Positions 5,982 through 9,683 of a stretch of DNA of 9,683 bases are shown one piece after another. Each line of letters opens with the position of its first letter. The stretch's first letter is position 1. Position numbers and translations under genes: made by a program. Under the pieces are notes generated by a model. That model was not told the origin of the DNA. It was given only the letters and a program-made list of their open reading frames with translations, and did no database searches. Source of the DNA: Atopobium sp. UBA2090 (GTDB lineage: Bacteria > Actinomycetota > Coriobacteriia > Coriobacteriales > Atopobiaceae); NCBI GenBank assembly GCA_002331575.1, contig DCZG01000121.1, positions 15,426 to 25,108 of the forward strand, given 5' to 3'.

Positions 5982-6526
5982 AGCAGCCCCCTCTCCCAGA
6001 GCAGCTTGCCCGAGTCGAGGGCGACCTGCTCGAACGTCCTGTTTCTCACATCGATCGTAATGTCAGCCGTCCTCTCGTAGAGCGGGCGACGGTGACGGTA
6101 GAGCTCCGCGGCGTGCGCGGCCGTTCCGAGGTCGGGGCGCTTCTCGGGGCGCCTGATCTGGCGAAGCGAGTCGGAGAGGTCGCCGTCGAGAAAGACGACC
6201 ACGCCCATGTCGTGCATGAGACCGCAGTTCTCCTCGCGCTCGACGATGCCTCCGCCGCAGCTCACGAGCAGCGACTTCCGCGTGCGGAGAAGCGCGAGCT
6301 GGGCGGTCTCGGCGTCGCGGAAGTAGTCCTCCCCGTCCTCGGAGAAGACCTCCGCGACCGTCTTGCCGAGGGCGCGCTCCACGAGCCGGTCCGTGTCCAC
6401 GTAGCAGCGGTTGAAGAGCCGGCCGAGGTTCCTGGCGAGGGTGGACTTGCCCACCCCGAGAAAGCCCACGAAGAAGATGTGGTCACATCCCTCGTGAACG
6501 ACGTATGTCTCATCCTGACGATCCAA
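5978..6526 (-). CDS. aroK: Shikimate kinase
   Basis: This 182-residue P-loop kinase phosphorylates shikimate to shikimate 3-phosphate on the route to chorismate and the aromatic amino acids. All expected elements are visible: Walker A GFLGVGKST (21-29), DTD at 44-46 (magnesium and shikimate aspartates), YFRD with R70, the GGG shikimate-binding loop at 91-93, the lid segment KRPDLG (R130) and RRPLYE with R146. The N-terminus has about 15 residues before the first strand. The start is a TTG at 6526: AAGGGG lies a few bases upstream, an in-frame TAG further upstream blocks extension, and no ATG or GTG fits in frame. The stop overlaps the start of the aroB-like gene. A 64-bp gap separates it from yqeG and contains an extended -10-like sequence. 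Confidence 0.92.
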   Translation of the reverse strand: MDRQDETYVVHEGCDHIFFVGFLGVGKSTLARNLGRLFNRCYVDTDRLVERALGKTVAEVFSEDGEDYFRDAETAQLALLRTRKSLLVSCGGGIVEREENCGLMHDMGVVVFLDGDLSDSLRQIRRPEKRPDLGTAAHAAELYRHRRPLYERTADITIDVRNRTFEQVALDSGKLLWERGLL

Positions 6527-6556
6527 CGCACCCCTTCGACCGAATCCATCCGCTCG

Positions 6557-6565
6557 ATTCTAGCA
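6557..6565 (-). promoter_or_regulatory. Possible extended -10 promoter before aroK
   Basis: The minus strand reads TGCTAGAAT, a TGn extension directly followed by a -10 hexamer with five of six consensus bases, about 31 bp upstream of the aroK TTG. No good -35 is visible, as expected for an extended -10 type. CTAGAAT also occurs in the manX promoter candidate. It could give aroK and the genes after it an internal promoter. A weak imperfect dyad (CCCGA at 6566-6570 with TCGGG at 6586-6590) lies just upstream. Confidence 0.3.
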
Positions 6566-6590
6566 CCCGAGCGCGTGGGGCCCCATCGGG

Positions 6591-7106
6591 CTAGCGAGGA
6601 CGGTCGCCCTCTCCGTCGAAGCGCACGCCATGGAGGACCGGCTCCTCGACGAGCCTGAGGATCTGCGTGTACCAGAGGTCGACGCGCGACTGCGGCCGCA
6701 CGAGGATCGTGCGCACGCCTGCGAGGTTGGCTGCGACGACATCGGTGAAGACCTGGTCGCCGATGAGGACCGTCTGCTCGGGAGGCACGCCGTTCTGCGC
6801 GAGTGCAAGCCACACGGCGACGGGGGCGGGCTTCATCGCTCGGGAGATCGAGGGACATCCGAGCTCCTCGCCGGACGCATGGACGGCCCGCGAGTGGAAG
6901 TTGTTCGACACGAGGCAGAGCGCCAGTCCGGCCGAGCGCGCGCAGGAGAACCAGGCACGGACGCCCTCGGGCGCCATGCGGGCGTCACGCGGCACGCAGG
7001 TGTTGTCACGGTCGAGAAGCACGAGCCGCGCGCCCCAGCCCACCAGCTCGTCAACATCCACGAGCTCGAGCGACGCGACGTACCTGTCGGCGGAGAAGAT
7101 TCCCAC
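6591..7106 (-). CDS. yqeG: YqeG family HAD IIIA-type phosphatase
   Basis: This is a 171-residue haloacid-dehalogenase phosphatase of the YqeG group, whose physiological substrate is not established. The four HAD motifs are present: LLDRDNT with D32 and D34 (nucleophile and acid/base), LVSNN with S67, the lysine K92 in AMKPAP, and GDQVFTDV with D117 and D122. The N-terminal segment before motif I is typical of YqeG. The start is a GTG at 7106 preceded by GAGG about seven bases upstream, only 12 bp after the mltG stop, so translation is probably coupled. The short C-terminal extension after HGVRF is rich in charged residues. No defect is visible. Confidence 0.88.
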   Translation of the reverse strand: MGIFSADRYVASLELVDVDELVGWGARLVLLDRDNTCVPRDARMAPEGVRAWFSCARSAGLALCLVSNNFHSRAVHASGEELGCPSISRAMKPAPVAVWLALAQNGVPPEQTVLIGDQVFTDVVAANLAGVRTILVRPQSRVDLWYTQILRLVEEPVLHGVRFDGEGDRPR

Positions 7107-7118
7107 GCGCGCGCCTCG

Positions 7119-8444
7119 CTACGCGGCCTGCGCCGCGGATATCGCCTGCTGATGCTCCTCGTACGTCTCGGAGAACTGATGGACGGTGTCCGAGATGAAG
7201 AAGTAGTAGTAGTCCGTCGACGAGGGGCTGAGCGCGGCAGCAATGGACGCGCTGCTCGGCGAGCAGATGGGCGTGGGCGGCAGCCCACCATAGAGGTAGG
7301 TGTTGTAGGGGCTGTCGGTCTTGAGGTCGTCGGCGGTGACCTCGCCGCCAGTGACGTAGCCCATCGTCGCATCGCTCTGGAGCTTCATGCCGTCGCGGAG
7401 GCGGTTGTAGAAGACCGAGGCGACGAGCGGACGGTCATCGTCGGTCACGGCCTCGCGCTCGATGATCGAAGCCAGCGTGATGATCTGGTAGTCGCTCATC
7501 GTGACGCCGTAGGTGCTCTGGATAGCAGCCTCCGAGGTGGCGAAGTCATAGCTCGCCATCTCGGTCTGGTACTGGCTGAGCATCGCGCGGATGATGAGGT
7601 CGGCCGTGACGGTCTGGCCCGAGAAGTCATAGGTCTTGGGGAAGAGGAAGCCCTCGAGGGAGTCGTTCGCGGCAGCGGAGAGGAAGGGGTAGTCTGCCAC
7701 GTAGTTCGAAGCCTTCGCCTGCGCGATGAAGTCATCCGCGGAGATGCCGAAGGTCGTCTCCACCGACGCGGCGATCTTGGTGACCGTGTACCCCTCGGGA
7801 ATCGTGAGCGAGGCGGAGGACGAGTTGGGGCCTGACGTGAGGAGCGAGAGAAGGGAGTCCATGTCGCCACCGGTGACGAGCGTGTACGTGCCGCTCTTGA
7901 GGCTCGACTCGAGGTCACGGCGGTGAACCTGCGTGAGGAAGTCATCGGTGTTCGAGATGACGCCCGCGTCATAGAGCGCCTGCGCGACCTGGCTCGCGCT
8001 CGAGCCCTCGGGAATGGTCACCTGGACGGTCTGACCGGCGACGATGGACTGGCTCTTGTCCGACGAGCTTCCGGAGAACAGGGGGAGCACGAAGCGATAG
8101 GCCACGAAGCCGACGACGGCTATCACCGCGACGCCGACGAGGAGGGCGGGCAGGTTCAAACGGGTGCCGCCACGTCTCTTGTGCGTCCCCGCCTTGGAGG
8201 CGGTGCGCCGGGTGGTGGCAGCCGTGCGGTTAGAGAGACGGGCCGAACCAAGGGCGGGATGCGGCGACGTGGCATCGGAGGAGGTGATGACCGGAAGGTC
8301 GGGCATAAGCGTCTGGCTGGCGCCAGTCCGAGGGTCGGGCGACGAGACGGGCGCGTCACCGCGAGCAGCTGTCTCCGGGGCGTTCGTCTCGGGAGCGCGC
8401 GTGCCAAAGTGAGCTGCGCGCCGTGGTCTGTCAGAGGTGGGCAT
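7119..8444 (-). CDS. mltG: Endolytic transglycosylase MltG (YceG-like)
   Basis: This 441-residue inner-membrane enzyme cleaves nascent glycan strands inside the chain, helping to set peptidoglycan length. A polar, Ala/Pro/Thr/Arg-rich cytoplasmic region (about 1-96) precedes a single membrane helix at about 98-120. A LysM-like segment (QTVQVTIPEGSSASQVAQAL, about 138-157) follows. The catalytic domain holds the conserved glutamate E329 in LASIIEREA, then VASVFYNRLRDGMKLQSDAT (341-360), SPYNTYLYGGLPPTPICSP (378-396) and the closing HQFSETYEEHQQAI (422-435). The usual PPGPI reads PPTPI, a minor change. The ATG lies inside the end of ruvX (14-bp overlap in another frame), so translation is probably coupled. 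The cytoplasmic part is poorly conserved and may bind division or elongation proteins; that is inference. Confidence 0.93.
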   Translation of the reverse strand: MPTSDRPRRAAHFGTRAPETNAPETAARGDAPVSSPDPRTGASQTLMPDLPVITSSDATSPHPALGSARLSNRTAATTRRTASKAGTHKRRGGTRLNLPALLVGVAVIAVVGFVAYRFVLPLFSGSSSDKSQSIVAGQTVQVTIPEGSSASQVAQALYDAGVISNTDDFLTQVHRRDLESSLKSGTYTLVTGGDMDSLLSLLTSGPNSSSASLTIPEGYTVTKIAASVETTFGISADDFIAQAKASNYVADYPFLSAAANDSLEGFLFPKTYDFSGQTVTADLIIRAMLSQYQTEMASYDFATSEAAIQSTYGVTMSDYQIITLASIIEREAVTDDDRPLVASVFYNRLRDGMKLQSDATMGYVTGGEVTADDLKTDSPYNTYLYGGLPPTPICSPSSASIAAALSPSSTDYYYFFISDTVHQFSETYEEHQQAISAAQAA

Positions 8445-8871
8445 CGATTCTGGCCTCTCGATTTTGTCTGGCGTCGAGCCAGGACTGAAGGAACAGGGAC
8501 GCGGCTACCATGTCTACCCTGCCGCGCATTGATCTCTCGTTGAAACCCTGCTCACGAAGGATACGCTTCGCCTCCTGCGATGACAGCCTCTCGTCGACAA
8601 ACTCCAACGGAAGTCCGCAGTTGGAGGCTATCGCGTGCGCCTGTTCGCCCAGTCGCTCCGCCTGAGGGCCGAGCTCGCCCGCCATGGTCATGGGACGGCC
8701 GCAGACGAGGACCTCCGGCTCCCAGTCCTCGAGCACGCGCCTGAACGTCGCCGCATGGCGGAGGACCTCGTCCGCGGGGAGCACGCAGACGGGCGACGCG
8801 ACGCGTCCCGCGGGGTCGCTCACGGCGACCCCGACGCGCTTCTCGCCGATGTCGAGCGCGAGCGCCCTCAT
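8431..8871 (-). CDS. ruvX: Holliday junction resolvase-like nuclease RuvX (YqgF)
   Basis: This is a 146-residue RNase H-fold protein of the YqgF family, described as a Holliday-junction resolvase-like nuclease and also linked to 16S rRNA 5'-end processing. The catalytic acids are visible: D7 in ALDIGEKRVGVA, E94 in VDERLSS and D120 in RVDMVAASLFLQSWL. The conserved CGRPMTMAGELGPQA segment lies at about 58-71. Its length is standard. The ATG is only six bases after the alaS stop and lacks a strong ribosome binding site, pointing to translational coupling with alaS. The alaS-ruvX-mltG order is widely conserved in Gram-positive bacteria, which supports the assignment. Confidence 0.93.
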   Translation of the reverse strand: MRALALDIGEKRVGVAVSDPAGRVASPVCVLPADEVLRHAATFRRVLEDWEPEVLVCGRPMTMAGELGPQAERLGEQAHAIASNCGLPLEFVDERLSSQEAKRILREQGFNERSMRGRVDMVAASLFLQSWLDARQNREARIDAHL

Positions 8872-8877
8872 GCCGAG

Positions 8878-9683
8878 CTAGATTCCGAGCAGGGACCTGG
8901 CGGCGTCGAGCGCGGCGTCGATGCCAGAGGCGTCCGTTCCTCCGGCCTGGGCCATGTTCGGCCTGCCGCCGCCACGACCGCCGACGAGGCCGGCGATCTG
9001 CTTGATGACGTTGCCCGCCGAGAAGCCCGCGGCGATGGCGGAGTCGGTGCCGCCCGCGAGGAGGGCGACCTTCCCGTCGGGGGTTGCCGACGCGATCACG
9101 CAGGCCACGGGCTCGCCGTTGGCCGCGTCGCGGATGCCGTCCCACGCGAGCCTCAGGTCCTTGCCCGAGAGGCCCTCGAGACGAGCGACCACGCACGCGT
9201 AGCCGTCGAGTTTCACGGCCTTCCCGAACGCTGTCGCGACCTGGTCGGACGAGGAGCCGGTCGTGGCCGCCTCAAGCTTCTTCTGCGTGTCGCGGAGCTC
9301 CTGCTGGAGCTTGGAGACGCGCTCGCCGACCTCTGAGGGGCGGCACTTGAGCGATGCCGCGACCTCGTCGATCTCGGCGAGGCGCTCATCGACGTACTCG
9401 ATGGCGCCCGCGGAGGTCACCGCCTCGATGCGGCGGGCATTGGAACCCACCGAGCTCTCGGAGACGATCTTGAAGAGGCCGAGCTCGGCGGTGTTGCGGG
9501 CGTGCGTGCCGCCGCAGAGCTCGCGCGAGTAGGGCTCGTCGGAGTCGCCGGTGGAGACCACGCGGACGACCTCGCCGTACTTCTCGCCGAAGAGGGCGAC
9601 GGCGCCGGACGCCTTGGCCTCGTCGATGCCCATGACCTTGGTGACGACGGGCTCGGCGGCGAAGATCTCGGCGTTGACGAGGC
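8878..9683 (-). CDS. alaS: Alanyl-tRNA synthetase, C-terminal part (cut by window edge)
   Basis: The last 268 residues of AlaS, which charges tRNA-Ala with alanine, are visible; the aminoacylation domain and most of the editing domain lie beyond the window. The frame is open to the edge, upstream of the internal ATG at 9633. Visible features are LVNAEIF at the edge, GAVALFGEKYGEVVRVV, the editing-domain zinc motif ELCGGTH (Cys and His ligands), RRIEAVT, a coiled-coil-like segment (KLQQELRDTQKKLEA), and the DHHA1-type C-terminal domain with the glycine-rich GLVGGRGGGRPNMAQAGG. These features match the family end to end, and the stop is followed six bases later by ruvX. No frameshift is seen. 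Confidence 0.96.
   Translation of the reverse strand, partial: LVNAEIFAAEPVVTKVMGIDEAKASGAVALFGEKYGEVVRVVSTGDSDEPYSRELCGGTHARNTAELGLFKIVSESSVGSNARRIEAVTSAGAIEYVDERLAEIDEVAASLKCRPSEVGERVSKLQQELRDTQKKLEAATTGSSSDQVATAFGKAVKLDGYACVVARLEGLSGKDLRLAWDGIRDAANGEPVACVIASATPDGKVALLAGGTDSAIAAGFSAGNVIKQIAGLVGGRGGGRPNMAQAGGTDASGIDAALDAARSLLGI

Noticed and set aside
4881..6080. A 399-codon plus-strand open frame opposite the AroB-like gene
   Set aside because: I considered whether this, and not the degenerate AroB-like frame, is the real gene. The minus-strand frame keeps AroB-like landmarks in order and overlaps aroK in ATGA, while the plus frame has no motif and is low-complexity.
6630..7835. A 401-codon plus-strand open frame opposite yqeG and mltG
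   Set aside because: It crosses two well-supported minus-strand genes with intact catalytic motifs and has no domain of its own.

Overview
The window looks like chromosomal DNA from a high-GC Gram-positive bacterium, most likely an actinobacterium of the class Coriobacteriia (Olsenella/Atopobium/Collinsella-like). This rests on the GC-rich coding sequence, the gene order alaS-ruvX-mltG-yqeG-aroK-aroB-like-pepP, and a Firmicutes-style mannose PTS with a ManO (DUF956) protein. The taxonomic call is inference; no rRNA or other marker is present. All convincing genes lie on the minus strand, so transcription runs from high to low coordinates.

Region 1 (9683 down to 3650) is a tightly packed housekeeping run. 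It holds the C-terminal part of alaS (cut by the window edge), ruvX (Holliday-junction resolvase-like nuclease), mltG (membrane endolytic transglycosylase), yqeG (HAD phosphatase), aroK (shikimate kinase), a strongly diverged aroB homologue, and an M24 Xaa-Pro aminopeptidase. Gaps are mostly under 65 bp. mltG starts inside ruvX (14-bp overlap) and the aroB-like gene overlaps aroK in ATGA. The most unusual gene is the aroB homologue: it keeps the outline of dehydroquinate synthase, but essentially all the NAD-binding, metal-binding and catalytic signature residues are gone, while its neighbour AroK keeps all of its own. It looks like a retained pseudoenzyme.

Region 2 (3426-3649) is a gene-free, relatively AT-rich stretch of 224 bp. 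It contains a candidate promoter (-10 TAGAAT), at least two dyads sharing CGGTAAC in opposite orientations that look like LacI-type operators, and a leader that can fold in two mutually exclusive ways.

Region 3 (3425 down to 105) is a mannose/glucose-family PTS operon: manX (fused EIIA-EIIB), manY (EIIC), manZ (EIID) and manO (DUF956). EIIAB passes phosphate from HPr to the sugar as EIIC/EIID carry it across the membrane. ManO is the small accessory protein often encoded with such operons. Two strong hairpins separate manZ from manO. The manO stop codon lies in a compact repeat (72-110) whose right arm can pair with either of two left arms. Positions 1-71 are too short to assign.
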